A stretch of 64,000 bases of DNA, from assembly GCF_902686445.1 (NCBI RefSeq), contig NC_062214.1:95460738-95524737 (forward strand). Reading direction: 5' to 3'. The stretch comes from Sciurus carolinensis. Its lineage: Eukaryota > Chordata > Mammalia > Rodentia > Sciuridae. A program made the translations under genes and the position numbers. Under the pieces are notes generated by a model. It ran no database searches. It saw nothing but the letters and a program-made list of their open reading frames with translations, and had not been told where the DNA came from. The stretch's first letter is position 1, and the number at the start of each line of letters is the position of its first letter. Shown piece by piece: positions 10,157 through 21,618 of the stretch.

Positions 10157-10913
10157 ATCAAATATGTTTTTAGAGTTCAAGGGCTAGTGGTTACAAACTG
10201 TATGTATACACACACACACACACATTTCTATCATTACAGAAAGTTCTATTGTATAGCACTGATCTAGAACTCCTCTGAATTCTAGATTTATATATCCAGT
10301 TGCCTTTCTGATATTTCCACTTGAATGTCAATAAGCCCCTTATAACCAAAGTCCTCATATTCCTCCTCCTTAAACCTTCTCCTTTCATTTTTTTCTACTT
10401 TAGTTGATGACAATTCCATCCTTCTCATTGTTCAAGCCAGAAACCACAGGGTAACCCTTGACTCCACTCTCATTCTACATCCAACTGATTAGCAAATTCT
10501 GTCAGCTATATATATTTAGGATTTGACCACTCCTTACAACCTTTACTTCTACCTTGTTTGAAGCCACTGTCAGATTTGTTTCCTAATTGGTCTCCCTGCT
10601 CCTATCCTTACCCCAGGTCTATTTTCAACCTAACAGCTAGAGAATTCTCATTAAATTCAAAGTCAGATCATGTCAGTCTTCTGTTCAAAATCTTTTAATA
10701 GCTTCCCAGCTCACTCACAGCAAGTCAGCCTCTATAACAGCATATTGGGCCCTGTGTGATCTGACTCTATGTGTGATCTCATCTCCTACTAGCTTCCCTG
10801 TGCACACTCCTTGGCAGTCACACTGGCTATTCCTCAAAAGCAACAAGCACGTTGATTCTTCCCCAGGATATATAATTTAGAAATCATTAAGTTTAAAGAT
10901 CAATAAGTTAGCT

Positions 10914-11145
10914 TAGCTGGGTGCTGTGATGCATGCCTGTAATCCCAGCAACTTGGAAGGTTGAGGCAGGAAGAACACAGATTCAAGGCCATCCTCAGCA
11001 AATTAGCAAGACCCTAAGCAACTTGGTGAAACCCTATCTCAAAATAAAAAATAAAATGGGCTGGGGATGTGGCTCAATGGTAAAGTGCCCCTGGGTTCAA
11101 TTTTCAGTACCCTGTCCCCAAGTAAATAAAATAAAAATAAAAGGA
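10914..11145 (+). mobile_element. B1-dID-type SINE
   Basis: Complete dimer: CATGCCTGTAATCCCAGCAA ... GGGGATGTGGCTCAATGG ... GGGTTCAATT. Confidence 0.92.
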
Positions 11146-11779
11146 AATAAAAACAAGTCTATTTGCAGATAACTAGGTATTCTATCTATAAGTACGAGGT
11201 CCCTAGCCAGTGAGTGGGGATTAAATGATATGAACTACATAAAGAAAAAGGTCTTCCAAAAACTGCAATCCCAATTACTTTACTAAGCCCATATCTTACC
11301 AAAAAAATCAGTTAGCTAATTATCTGGAATGGTAGAGCCAAATTATCAGCTGACAATATTTTTAAAAATAAAATTTTAATTACAATAAAAACTGAAAGAC
11401 TATGGATTAAGGTTTCCTCTTGGCAATAGTATAAATATACAAATTATTATTTGCCAAAATTTTAAAAGATCACAGTATAATGTATAACTTCCTATTCTCA
11501 AATCAGGTTCAACTCAATACAACTGGTTTACAAACTTTATTACTGGCCAATTTTGAAATAAGCTTGTGAAAGAATGCAATTCAATACATTGATTCCTTCA
11601 TCAAGAAAATTTTGCTATGAAAAACATTCTGGATGAATTAAATATACTTACTAATATACATGCTTTATATCCTGGTTTAAGCTCCTATCTCACTATAGAC
11701 TGAACTCATATTTCATAAATTAGCATAGGTTCATGAATCATACTTTGAGTAGCGCTGCCCTAAATCATCCCCTTTGTCT

Positions 11780-11870
11780 TTATTTTTTATCCCCTGAGCT
11801 GGGGATTAAGTTCAGGACCTTGCATATGCTAGGTAAGTATTTTAACACTGAGTTACATCTCCAGTCTACC
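11780..11870 (-). mobile_element. ID SINE
   Basis: Antisense; GAGCTGGGGATTAAGTTCAG. Confidence 0.75.
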
Positions 11871-12217
11871 TCCTTCATCTTTAATCTAAGCCTATCCAAT
11901 AATTTTTAATACCTTCTACATGCAATATCAGAGTTTCTATGTCATCTCCTATTCTGCAATTTATTGCAGTTTATATGCATCTTGTTTTCTAGATATCACC
12001 AATTCTCCTTATTTATATTATAGAATTTTAATGCTGGTTAGAAGCCTATAACATAAGAACAGTAACATTCTAGTTAAAAAACTAACAGATTCAAAAGTAT
12101 AATTTTAAAAGATTGTATAATAGCACTTTGCAAAGGTGAGAATGTGTAATATATCAGCTTTGAAAACTTAGTTTAATTTTGAAAGAGATATAAAATCATC
12201 CACTCTTCAACACTAAC

Positions 12218-12275
12218 CTAAATATTCCATCAGTTGTTCAGCAGTTATGATTTCCATCATTGGTGGAAGTTTCAC
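12218..12275 (-). CDS. MINDY2: MINDY2 coding exon 2 (58 bp)
   Basis: A short exon too small for an ORF scan. On the minus strand it follows a pyrimidine-rich tract and CAG acceptor (12277-12276) and encodes VKLPPMMEIITAEQLMEYL plus one base of the next codon. That is exactly the continuation of MINDY2 after AWK. A GT donor follows at 12217-12216. The exon is 58 bases, entering in phase 0 and leaving in phase 1. It continues the papain-like catalytic fold after the active-site helix. Intron 1 is therefore 22,340 bases. I searched the remaining 12.2 kb by eye for the next segment (it should begin near DYMLDAKPKEIS) and did not find it. Confidence 0.93.
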
Positions 12276-12642
12276 CTGAAAAAGAAAGTATTAGTGCTAT
12301 AAAATCCAATTTTTTGGATGATTGAAGTGTTTACTGCAATCAGAAACATAAGTATTTATACAAACGTGTCTACTATATGTATGTGTAAACTTTCATTTTT
12401 ATTAGAATTTTTATAAAAATAACGAAGTCAATCCTATCACTGTGCAATTTACAGGGTGATATAAAAGACTGAGAAATGCTTTCAAAGCCAAATGCTATAT
12501 ATCCTCCACTATTCATCATAATTATTAATAATTAGGTAACTACAAACAGTGTCCTACATGATACAAAATTCAGTTAAAGGACAAGAAAAGGTACCAATGT
12601 GACAGTCATCCATGGAGCAGTTTTACTGAAGAACCCAGTTCA

Positions 12643-12848
12643 AGATGGGTGTGGTGGCACATGCCTATAGTTCCAGTGGCTACAGAGGCTAAAGAAAGAG
12701 GATCTCAAGTTCAAAGTCAGTCTCCGTAATTTAGCGAGTCCCTAAGCAACTTAGCGAGACTTTGTCTCAAAATAAAAAATAAAAAGAGATTAGGATGTGG
12801 CTCAGTGGCTAAGTGTCCCTGGGTTCAATCCCTGGTACCAAAATTAAA
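12643..12848 (+). mobile_element. B1-dID-type SINE
   Basis: Lies about 370 bp upstream (in MINDY2 sense) of exon 2; full dimer ending CAATCCCTGGTACC. Confidence 0.9.
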
Positions 12849-12985
12849 CAAAAAGAACACAGTTGAATATTCCATTATTTCAGTCTACCTTGAACATTTT
12901 TCTAACTGTTAAAATGTTTATACAGTATTAAACCATTAATAATACACTGAAGAATTTATCTCTACTATAATAAAGTTTAAAAACT

Positions 12986-13118
12986 GGGCTGGGGTTGTAG
13001 CTCAGTGTAAGAGCACTTGCCTAGCACATGTAAGAAACTGGTTAGATCCTCAGCACCACATAAAAATAAAAATAAATAAAAGTATTGTGTCCATCTACAA
13101 TTAAAAATATTTTTAAAA
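12986..13118 (+). mobile_element. ID SINE with long tail
   Basis: Body plus tail AGTATTGTGTCCATCTACAA. Confidence 0.92.
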
Positions 13119-14283
13119 AATCTTTTAAAAATCTTTTAAAAATGGTTTAAAAACTGGCAAAATTAAACTATCTTGTTTTTCCACATAAGTGGTGAAACCA
13201 TAGAGAAAAGAAAGTAAATGGATATTACAAAAATCAGGATTATAATTATTCCTGGGGGAAAGGAAGGGCATAGAGACTTCAATGGCAATGTTCTGTTTCT
13301 TAACTTGTTATGGTAGTTCCACTGATGTTTTCTTTATAATAACACATTAATTAATAACTTTATAATAATTCATGGAATCTGTTTGATGTACTTTTCTGTA
13401 TTGTTTCACAATAAAAAGATTAAAAGTATATACATACATTGTAATTATATTTAAGTTGGAAATCCCCCCCAAATCCATTCAAGCTAATTCAGCTACATAG
13501 CACTGGTCTAAAATAATTTTTCAAATAAGTTGTTAGATGCATTACATGAATATTACACTCAATGATTATAAATATTTTAACTGACACAAACATATTCTGT
13601 TACATTCACAGATGAAGAGAAAAATATATACTACAGAAGGGAAACTCCAACAAAATAATTACTGTATCAATGATAGGAAGATGAAAGCTAGGCAATCAAA
13701 AATTCCTCAGGAATTTTCTGCTTACCCAAGGAAATCAGTTAAATAAACTTCTCCAACAATTCTCTGAGGTGTTCTAGATTTATGTTATCAAATATATTAA
13801 TGACATGTCAAAAATTTTTGCTTTAATCAATGAGTAAAGTGAGTTTTATCAATGAACCCTATAAAACCAAATGGTACTGAGATCCTCTGAGAGCATATAT
13901 GACGGATGATACTTATGATTTAGTTATCCAGTAGATTTATCACTTAGTAAAACCAAGAGATGTCATGAAGGTTTTGATCATTACTTCATTCTAAATTATT
14001 TTTACTCTCTATGACATATTTTTAAAAAATATAACGCTTTTTTAGCAGATTTTGAGCAGAAAATAGACACCTCCTATACACAGCACATTTTAAAACTGAA
14101 ATTCATCAGCAAATTATAGTTTATTATCTGTTTTTCTAAACAAAGATTTTTCTTAAACATACTCTTATTTATTTATGTATTCTTTGACTGCTTTTGCACT
14201 ACAATGTCAGAGTTTAATTTCTCTAACAAAGACTGCATGTACACAAAGTCTAAAATATTTAGATTTTAACTGTCATCATATAA

Positions 14284-14289
14284 TATACA

Positions 14290-14338
<49 letters not shown>
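14284..14338. repeat. (TA)n followed by poly-T
   Basis: About 12 TA units then 31 T, the antisense tail of the SINE to the right. Confidence 0.95.
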
Positions 14339-14531
14339 GTATCAGGAATTGAACTCAGAGGCACTTGACCACAGAGCCATATCCCCAGCCCTATTTTGTA
14401 TTTTATTTAGAGATAGGGTCTCACTGAGTTGCTTAGTGCCATGCTTTTGCTGAGGCTGGTTTGAACTCATGATCCTTCTGCCTCAGCCTCCCAAGGCACG
14501 GGAATGACAGGTGTGCGCCACTGTGCCCGGC
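14339..14531 (-). mobile_element. B1-dID-type SINE
   Basis: Antisense dimer with a 31-T antisense tail; ends GTGCGCCACTGTGCCCGGC. Confidence 0.92.
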
Positions 14532-14579
14532 ATCATATAATACTTTATCAAGGTTTTTCAACATTAATATCTGATATTT

Positions 14580-14683
14580 AGGACTGAGGATGTGGCTAAG
14601 AGTAGAGTAGTTGTCTATATGTGCGCAAGGCCTGGATTCAATCCTCAGCACTGCAAAAGAAAGAAAGAAAAAAAAAAAAAAAG
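14580..14683 (+). mobile_element. ID SINE
   Basis: GGACTGAGGATGTGGCTAAG, box B GGATTCAATCC, (GAAA)n tail. Confidence 0.8.
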
Positions 14684-14845
14684 ATTTGATACTCAAACCA
14701 GTGGAATTTATATCCTAAAAATGGAATTTTCAATTTTGAACCAATCATAAAATTCCACTAACAATGTTTCTTAAACAAATTAAGCCCTATCCTCTTTGGT
14801 TAGTATAGTCATCCTACTATAAAGTTGTCAAAATATAAAAGCAAG

Positions 14846-14918
14846 GGGACTAAAAATCTAGCTCAGTGGTAAAGACTGTGCTTAGTGAGGCTTCTGGGTT
14901 CAATCCCAGCACCAGGAG
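14846..14918 (+). mobile_element. ID SINE
   Basis: ATCTAGCTCAGTGG and GGGTTCAATCCCAGCACC; short tail. Confidence 0.8.
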
Positions 14919-15116
14919 GTGGGGTGACTAAGGTAAGGGTGTTAGAAATATACATTCTATAATCGTAGATATCTGCAACATATGTTTTGAGGATTTAGTC
15001 TTGAAATTTCCAAATAGCAACTGCCTACCACATCTTGCTTCAAACACAAGAAATGGTAAATGACAACCTCTATATATTGATTTTAGAAGACCAACCAAGA
15101 ACTACTCAATTTTAAA

Positions 15117-15342
15117 GTATTTTATTTTATTTTATTGTGGACTGGGGATTGAACCAGAGCTTCACTCATGCTAGACAAGTACTCTACCACTGAGCATACC
15201 CCAGGTCCCTTCCTCCACTAATTTTTCCTAATTTTGAGACAGAGTCTTAACTAAATTTTCCAGGGTGGCCTTGAACTTGCAATTCTCCTGCCTTAGCCTC
15301 CCAAATAACTGGGATTTTAGTTGTGTACCAACACACCTAGCC
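15117..15342 (-). mobile_element. B1-dID-type SINE
   Basis: Antisense dimer with the longer ID-body type (GCTAGACAAGTACTCTACCA) instead of the shortened one. Confidence 0.8.
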
Positions 15343-15449
15343 AAATGTACAAGTATTTTAACTCACTTATACACAAGTATACTTAATGGTAGATTCATTT
15401 CCTGAAGTAGGTACTAAAATACTCTGTATGTTCACTGAAGCTATGGACA

Positions 15450-15547
15450 AGGGCTGGGGATATAGCTCAGTTGGTAGAGTGTTTGCCTTGTGTGCACAAG
15501 GCCCTGGGTTGAATTCCCAGCACCACAAAACAACAACAACAAAAAAA
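15450..15547 (+). mobile_element. ID SINE, tRNA-Ala-like variant
   Basis: GCTCAGTTGGTAGAGTGTTT and CAAGGCCCTGGGTT; (CAA)n tail. Confidence 0.88.
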
Positions 15548-15775
15548 CCCTATGGACAAAAAAAGTATAACAGTGAAGAAATGTATACCTTGCATGGATC
15601 TCATTTATTACTTTTTAATCACAAAATGAAGATCTTCCTAAAAGCTTGCTTATCTTTTTACTTTCCTACACCATTACCTCAAAAGCAAGTGCAGAGGGTT
15701 TTGTCAAGGATCTAAGATATGCGTATTTGTCTCTAGAATTTATTAAAGAAAAAACAAGTTATAAGATAGCAGGCT

Positions 15776-15911
15776 AGGGTTGGGGTTGTGGCTCAGTGGT
15801 ACAGTGCTTGTTGGCATGCATGAGGCACTAGGGTAGATCCTCAGCACCACATAAAAATAAATAAAATAAAGGTATCGTGTCCATCTACAACCAAAAAAAT
15901 ATATATTAAAA
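15776..15911 (+). mobile_element. ID SINE with long tail
   Basis: Tail AAAGGTATCGTGTCCATCTA after the ID body. Confidence 0.92.
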
Positions 15912-16421
15912 AAAACTAGCAAAAATTACAAAATTAGCAGTTGTGGCAGTCTAAATTATAAGTTTTACAGTGAAATAAATGAAGTACGATCTCTTTAATA
16001 GTAATCTATAACACTGTTTATAAGTAAATAAGTATTCTAATATATGAATACTTATCTGGAAGTCACTCTTATAGTTTAAATATTCTTCCTAAAATATGAA
16101 CAAAGCCTCTTAGCACATATTAATGCATAGTTCCATATTATTAAAGGCAAAATAAAGTGAGGTTTTATATATAATATGAAAATAGATAATGTCCTGTCTT
16201 ATAAGATTGCATTATATTAATTAGATTTCCTGAGAAATTATTAATATAAGAATAATAAAAATAACAAAAATACTTAAACCACTAAAAGAAAATAGCTACT
16301 ACAATTTCAAATATTCTACTGTAAGGCAAAACCTTACTAATGAGCCCAGTTATTCTGTAATTTCTAATTTAAAGAGTGAAGTGTATTTGAGAATACTCAA
16401 ACGAAGCCAAAAATAGATAAG

Positions 16422-16520
16422 AGGTGCTAGGGATGTAGCTCAGTGGTAGAGTATGCACCTAGCAATGCCTAAAGCCCAGGGTTCAATCCTCAGCACCACA
16501 TACAGTTAAATAAATAAAAA
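16422..16520 (+). mobile_element. ID SINE
   Basis: GGGATGTAGCTCAGTGGTAG, GGGTTCAATCCTCAGCACC. Confidence 0.9.
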
Positions 16521-16645
16521 CAACAAAACCTTCTGTCTAAAGTACAAGAGTGACCAGCCATAGGTTATTGTGAAATATCTAATTGGAATATCAGTTTAAT
16601 AAAACAGAAAAACATTCAATTAAATTTTAGGTAAAAATTCACCAA

Positions 16646-16743
16646 GGCTGGGGGTGCAGCTCAGTGGTACAGTGCTTGCTTAGCATGAGCAAGGCCCTAG
16701 TTCAGTCCCCAGCACTATGGAAAAACAACAACAACAACAACAT
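16646..16743 (+). mobile_element. ID SINE
   Basis: GTGCAGCTCAGTGGTACAGT, (CAA)n tail; faces the next ID SINE tail to tail. Confidence 0.88.
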
Positions 16744-16751
16744 TTATTTGG

Positions 16752-16823
16752 AGCACTGGGGATTGAACCAAGAGTGTCACATATGCAAGACAAGCACTCT
16801 CCCACTGAGTTACATATCTTGCC
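16752..16823 (-). mobile_element. ID SINE
   Basis: Antisense; CACTGGGGATTGAACCAAG. Confidence 0.8.
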
Positions 16824-16849
16824 CTTTAAAAAAAAATGTATACTGACAG

Positions 16850-17050
16850 CCAAGTGTGGTGGTACACAACTGTAATCTCAGCAACGTGGAAGGCCAAGGC
16901 AGAAGAATAGGAATTCAAAACTAGCCTCAGCAACTAAGCAAGATCCTAAGCAACTTAGATCCTATTTCAAAATAAAAAAGTCTGGGAATATGGCTCAGTG
17001 GTTAAGGGGTCCTGGGTTTAATCCCTACTACCAAAAAAAAAAAAAAAGAA
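16850..17050 (+). mobile_element. B1-dID-type SINE
   Basis: AGCCAAGTGTGGTGGTACAC start, ID half TGGCTCAGTGGTTAAGGGG. Confidence 0.88.
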
Positions 17051-17106
17051 AAGAAAACAAAAACAAAAACAAAAAAACCCAAAACCAAAAAACCCAAAAC
17101 CAGTAT

Positions 17107-17206
17107 GTTTTATTTTGAGACAGGGTCTCAATAAGTTCCTCCAGGTAGCCTCAAACTTGCAATCCTCCAACCTCAACTTCTTATGAGTATGAGTGTGTGC
17201 CACTTG
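17107..17206 (-). mobile_element. B1-like monomer
   Basis: Antisense B1 half only: TTTTGAGACAGGGTCTCAAT to GTGTGTGCCACTTGAG. Confidence 0.7.
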
Positions 17207-17279
17207 AGACATATTTTACATCAAAAATTGACAAAGTTTGTGACCAATAAAGAAAGGAAACTTTTTTATAAAAAATAAA

Positions 17280-17340
17280 AGGACTGGTGATATAACTCAG
17301 TGGTAGCACCCCTGGGTTCAACTCCTTGTACTGGGAAACA
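17280..17340 (+). mobile_element. ID half-SINE
   Basis: GATATAACTCAGTGGTAGC and GGGTTCAACTCC; shortened ID body as in the dimer. Confidence 0.7.
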
Positions 17341-17463
17341 AAAAACAAAACAAAACAAAAAAAAAAACAAACTATGGAGAATGATGGAGAAGGCATAATC
17401 AATCAACTTAGACTCATGAGACTAAAAAATCGGGATCCATTTAATCATCAAAAATAGAAAATC

Positions 17464-17694
17464 TGATTTGGGTGCAATGGAGTCCAGCTACTCAACAGGC
17501 TGAGGACAAAAGACTAAGGCCAGTCTCAATAATTTAGCAAGACCCTGCCTCAAAATATAAAAAGGGGGCTGGGGCTGTAGCTCAGTGGCAAAGTGCTTGC
17601 CTAGCACATGTGAAGCACTGGGTTCGATCCTTAGCACTGCATAAAATAAACAAATAAAATAAAGGCATTCTGCTCATCTACAACTACCAAAAAA

Positions 17695-17727
<33 letters not shown>

Positions 17728-17780
17728 ATTGAGGATGTATCTCGGTGGTAAAGCATCCCTGGGTTCAATCCCTAGTAACA
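17464..17780 (+). mobile_element. B1-dID-type SINE split by a nested ID SINE
   Basis: B1 half 17464-17565, nested ID SINE with long tail 17566-17695, (AC)n, then the host ID half 17726-17780 (GATGTATCTCGGTGGTAAAG). Confidence 0.75.
17697..17725. repeat. (AC)n microsatellite
   Basis: About 14 AC units between two ID SINE segments. Confidence 0.95.
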
Positions 17781-18280
17781 ACAAAAGGAATTTGACAAGA
17801 GAAGACAAGTTAGTTTGTAGAAGAAAATACTTTGGAACTGTGTTTGAATGACAAACAGGAAGTTGAAACATTGCATTATATTCCCATAAAGATATACAGT
17901 TATTTTTAATTTAGAAATTTGGGGTACAGGGATATGATTGGATAGGAGGAATAACTTCTAATGTTATACAGCACATTAGAAAAACTATGTCTCTCAAGTA
18001 ATTGAATATTTCAAAATAGCTAGTGGAGAAGGTTTTAAATATTCCCCAAACAAGGAAATTAAAAATGTCCAAGGCATTTACCTGTTACTCTGATCTGATC
18101 ATTACACATTGTATACATGTACTGAAATGTTACACTGCAACCAATAAATATGTACAATTACCATATGTCAATAATAAAAATATATTAAAAAAACAGGAAG
18201 TTGAGCTGGAACTTGAGATAACATTTTAAATTCATACGTGAATTATTTGATCTCCATAATACAGACTATTTTTGCATTAC

Positions 18281-18575
18281 AGTTGGCCCTTCCTAGTCAT
18301 AGGTTCCATCAACCAGACAGAAAATATTCAAGGGGAGGGGCAATTTCATCTGTACTGAACATGTACAGACTTTTAAAATTGTTATTATTCCCAAAGCAAT
18401 AGAGTGTGACAACATTTACACAGCATTTATATTTTATTAGGTATTTAAATAATCTAGAGATAATTTAAACAGGAAGATACACACATAGGATGTATACAAA
18501 TATGATGCCATTTTATATTGAGCATCTTTGGGAGTCCTGGATCCAATCCACCATAGTCAGCGAGGAATAAGGTAT
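18281..18575 (+). mobile_element. Tigger-type DNA transposon (non-autonomous)
   Basis: Starts CAGTTGGCCCTTCCTAG and ends with a matching inverted GGAGTCCTGGATCCAATCCA...GCGAGGAATAAG. Internal CTGTACTGAACATGTACAGA is a palindrome typical of this family. Exact family not assigned. Confidence 0.65.
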
Positions 18576-18973
18576 TTATGGTAAAACGAATCACTAAATA
18601 ATATAATTTCTTCTTAGTTCAAATTTCACTAATTTTGTATATGCATCATATACACACATATCAATGTTTTCAGCATGAATCTAAAACATTCATTATATTT
18701 TGGGTTAAAATTGTAAAGAAAATGTTCTTCTGAAAATATTAGAAACATTATTAGTGGGAACCAAAGAAAAGAAAGGTAAGCCTTCTCTTTTTTCAAAATA
18801 AGGACCCAAAAACTTATGGATCCTCTCAACATGACTTAAATTCTGGCTCCCGCAAATAAAATGTATGTCTTATAAGATATTACACATCATGTTTTGTATT
18901 TTAATTTCTTATATGTACTATTCATTTATTACTAAAATTAATTATTATACTTACAAATATTAAAAATTTAGAC

Positions 18974-19210
18974 TGTTAGCCAGATATGGCTAGAATACAC
19001 CAATAGTTTCAGATACTTGGAATGCTGAGGCAGGATTATTTGAGACCAGTAGTTCAAGGACAGCGTGGGCAACACAGAAACACCTTGACTCAAAAATGAA
19101 TAAACAGGGCTGGGATTGTGGCTCAGTGGTAGAATGCTTGCCTAGCATGTGTGAGGCATGGGGTTCAATTCTCAGCACTGCATAAACATAAATGAATGAA
19201 ATAAAGATCA
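18974..19210 (+). mobile_element. B1-like SINE followed by ID SINE
   Basis: An older B1 type (AGACCAGTAGTTCAAGGACA, closer to monomeric B1) at 18974-19105, then an ID SINE 19108-19210. Confidence 0.75.
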
Positions 19211-19879
19211 AAAACTAAAAATAATTTTAAAAGCTATTAAAAAATGAATAAATAAAAATTTTAAAATTCAAAAAAATAAGTAAAATTCCAACTTTTTGGT
19301 GAATCTAATTGGCTTTCTACTTGCTACCAGTATTTCAAATCAGAAAAATTTTATGAGACAACCTCAAACTCGGGCTAATTTGGAACACTTTCATCATTAA
19401 TTTTTATCATAATATAGATCCCTTCTTCCAATTAACACAACTGCCTATTTAAAACCAACAAAAATTACAGGTTAAATTATAGACACTTCGAAGTATTTTA
19501 AAGAAGGTTGTTACAATGAGATTTACTAGCAAAAGAAAGCATTTTCAACATATGAAAGCATTTTCAATGTTCAATCCTCAACAGTACAAATTTAAGAAGT
19601 TCAGCAAGCTTGCCATGCTGAAAAATCTCCACAAACAAAACCTAAAAGTGAAACTTCTACATTAATTGCTTAAAAGATACATGGGAACAGGGTAGGATAA
19701 CAAACCAGTCTGAAGACAACTGAAGTAGTCCAGGTAAAAGATGAAGAAAGCTTCAAGGATAGTAGCGGTAGAGATAGAAATTTTTAATTACTGAAAAACA
19801 GCCAAGAATGTATTTCATAAACAATGATGGCAAAGGCAAGTTTACTCACCACAGAACCCAAGAAAGAATCTGAAATTAG

Positions 19880-19893
19880 AAGTGTCAGATAAT
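19880..19893 (+). repeat. left target-site duplication of full-length L1
   Basis: aagtgtcagataat, repeated exactly at 25718-25731 after the L1 A-tail. Confidence 0.9.
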
Positions 19894-20522
19894 GCTTTTC
19901 CACACAGAGTCAGCCACAAGTCCCTGAGCCAGCGGAGAGCTCCGACCCGCAGGCAGCCTCTGGGATCAGGGCACGCAAGGCAGAGACTTCTCCAGGCGAC
20001 CCTGCCCGCCTCCGGCCACAGGTTCTTTCCACAGGGCAATCCAAGATGGCGGACTAGAGGGTGACTGCATCTCCTGTCACTCCAGAACCCAGGATTCAAG
20101 AAGGGGAGGCACTGACAGACTCGGACTAAAATAGAGCCACGGGGTGAGTCTCCCCCACCGGGTGAAGCTCGGCCTGGGCAGCAGGCCCAGATCTGGGCGG
20201 CTTATCAGAGTAGGGCAGGGCAGCTAGAGTCTTCCCCAGGCAGCCCTGTGCACTCCGGCGGTGGGCTCCTCCACACGGCCAGCTTCTCCAGTTTCTCGGA
20301 GCAGGCCCCCCAGTGAGAGCCTTTCTGCACAGAGCCAGCTCCAAGCCCTGGAACCAGTAGCGGGCTAGGGGCAGCTATGTTCGGAAGCACTGCATTTTCA
20401 AGTTCCTCCAAGACTTCAGGCTACTGAAGGCTGGGAACTGATACACTGGAAATCTACAGGGACCCTATAAGCCAATAGAGGAAATCTGCAATATCTCAGA
20501 GTCCCATTGACATCTGACCAAT

Positions 20523-21434
20523 ATGAGAAAACAAGGGAAGAAGATGTCCCAAACAAACCTAGATACTATATCAATAAAACCCAATGACAGTACAGCAGAA
20601 GAAATGTCAGAAAGGGAGTTCAGAATGTACATAATTAAAACAATCAGAGAAGCAAACGAGGAGATGAAAGAGCAAATACAGGCATTGAATGAAGAGATGA
20701 AAGAGCAAATGCAGTCATTAAATGATCACACCAATCAACAGTTAAAAGACCAAATGCGGGAAGCAAGAGATCATTTCAATAAAGAGTTAGAAATACTGAA
20801 AAAAAAAAAACAAACAGAAATTCTTGAAATGAAGGAAACAATAAACCAAGTTAAAAACTCCATAGAAAGCATAACCAATAGGATAGAACACCTGGAAGAC
20901 AGAACCTCAGACATTGAAGACAAAATATTTAATCTTAAAAACAAAGTTGACCAAACAGAGAAGATGGTAAGAAATCATGAACAGAATCTACAAGAATTAT
21001 GGGATATCATGAAAAAGCCAAATTTAAGAATTATTGGGATTGAGGAAGGCTTAGAGAAACAAACCAAAGGAATAAACAATCTATTCAATGAAATAATATC
21101 AGAAAATTTCCCAAATCTGAAGAATGAAATGGAAAAGCAAGTACAAGAGGCTTATAGCACTCCAAATATACAAAATTACAACAGACCCACACCAAGGCAC
21201 ATTATTATGAAAATACCTAACATACAAAATAAAGACAGAATTTTAAAGGCCACAAAAGAAAAGAATCAAATTACATTCAGGGGGAAACCAATAAGAATAT
21301 CAGCAGATTTTTCAATCCAGACCCTAAAAGCTAGAAAGGCCTGGAACAACATTTACCAAGCCCCAAAAGAAAATGGATCCAACCAAGAATCTTATACCCA
21401 GCAAAACTTACTTTCAGATTTGACGACAAAATAA
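20523..21434 (+). pseudogene. L1 ORF1 (RNA-binding chaperone), frameshifted near its end
   Basis: 303 codons as read. Residues about 30-150 form a charged coiled coil (trimerisation) that includes an 11-residue tandem duplication (EEMKEQIQALN / EEMKEQMQSLN, 20658-20723). An RRM-like segment follows around NLRIIGIEEG, then the C-terminal domain with RPTPRHIIMKIPN and ITFRGKPIRISADFS. After KAWNNIYQAPKENG the L1 C-terminal signature shifts to another frame, indicating a 1-base loss near 21378. The last 20 residues shown by this frame are therefore not L1 protein. The shifted frame stays open to a stop near 21570. Confidence 0.9.
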
Positions 21435-21618
21435 GATCCTTCCAAGATAAACAAAAGCTAAAGGAATTTACACAAAGAAAGCCGGCATTACAGAACATTC
21501 TCAGCAAAATATTCCATGAGGAAGAGATGAAAAACAACGATGCAAATCAGCAACGGGAGGAACTAGCCTAAAGGAATAGTCAAATAAAGGAGAAACCAAA
21601 TCATGTCAAAAAACAAAA

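Larger units (their letters stand above)
9480..10870 (+). mobile_element. LINE L2 relic, split by SINEs
   Basis: Two blocks (about 9480-9720 and 10262-10870) match the L2 reverse transcriptase/3' region: GGACTCAGTCCACTAATC..., TATATATCCAGTTGCCTTTC, CCCTTGACTCCACTCTCATT, GGTCTCCCTGCTCC, GATCATGTCAGTCTTCTG, ending near CACACTGGCTATTCCTCAAA. An ID SINE and a B1-dID SINE lie between. Confidence 0.75.

Noticed and set aside
1..12217. MINDY2 exon 3
   Set aside because: Searched on the minus strand for the expected continuation and flanking splice sites; nothing matched, so it is probably outside the window.
19842..20411. Open frames in the L1 5'UTR
   Set aside because: GC-rich L1 promoter sequence; the frames are not conserved L1 proteins.
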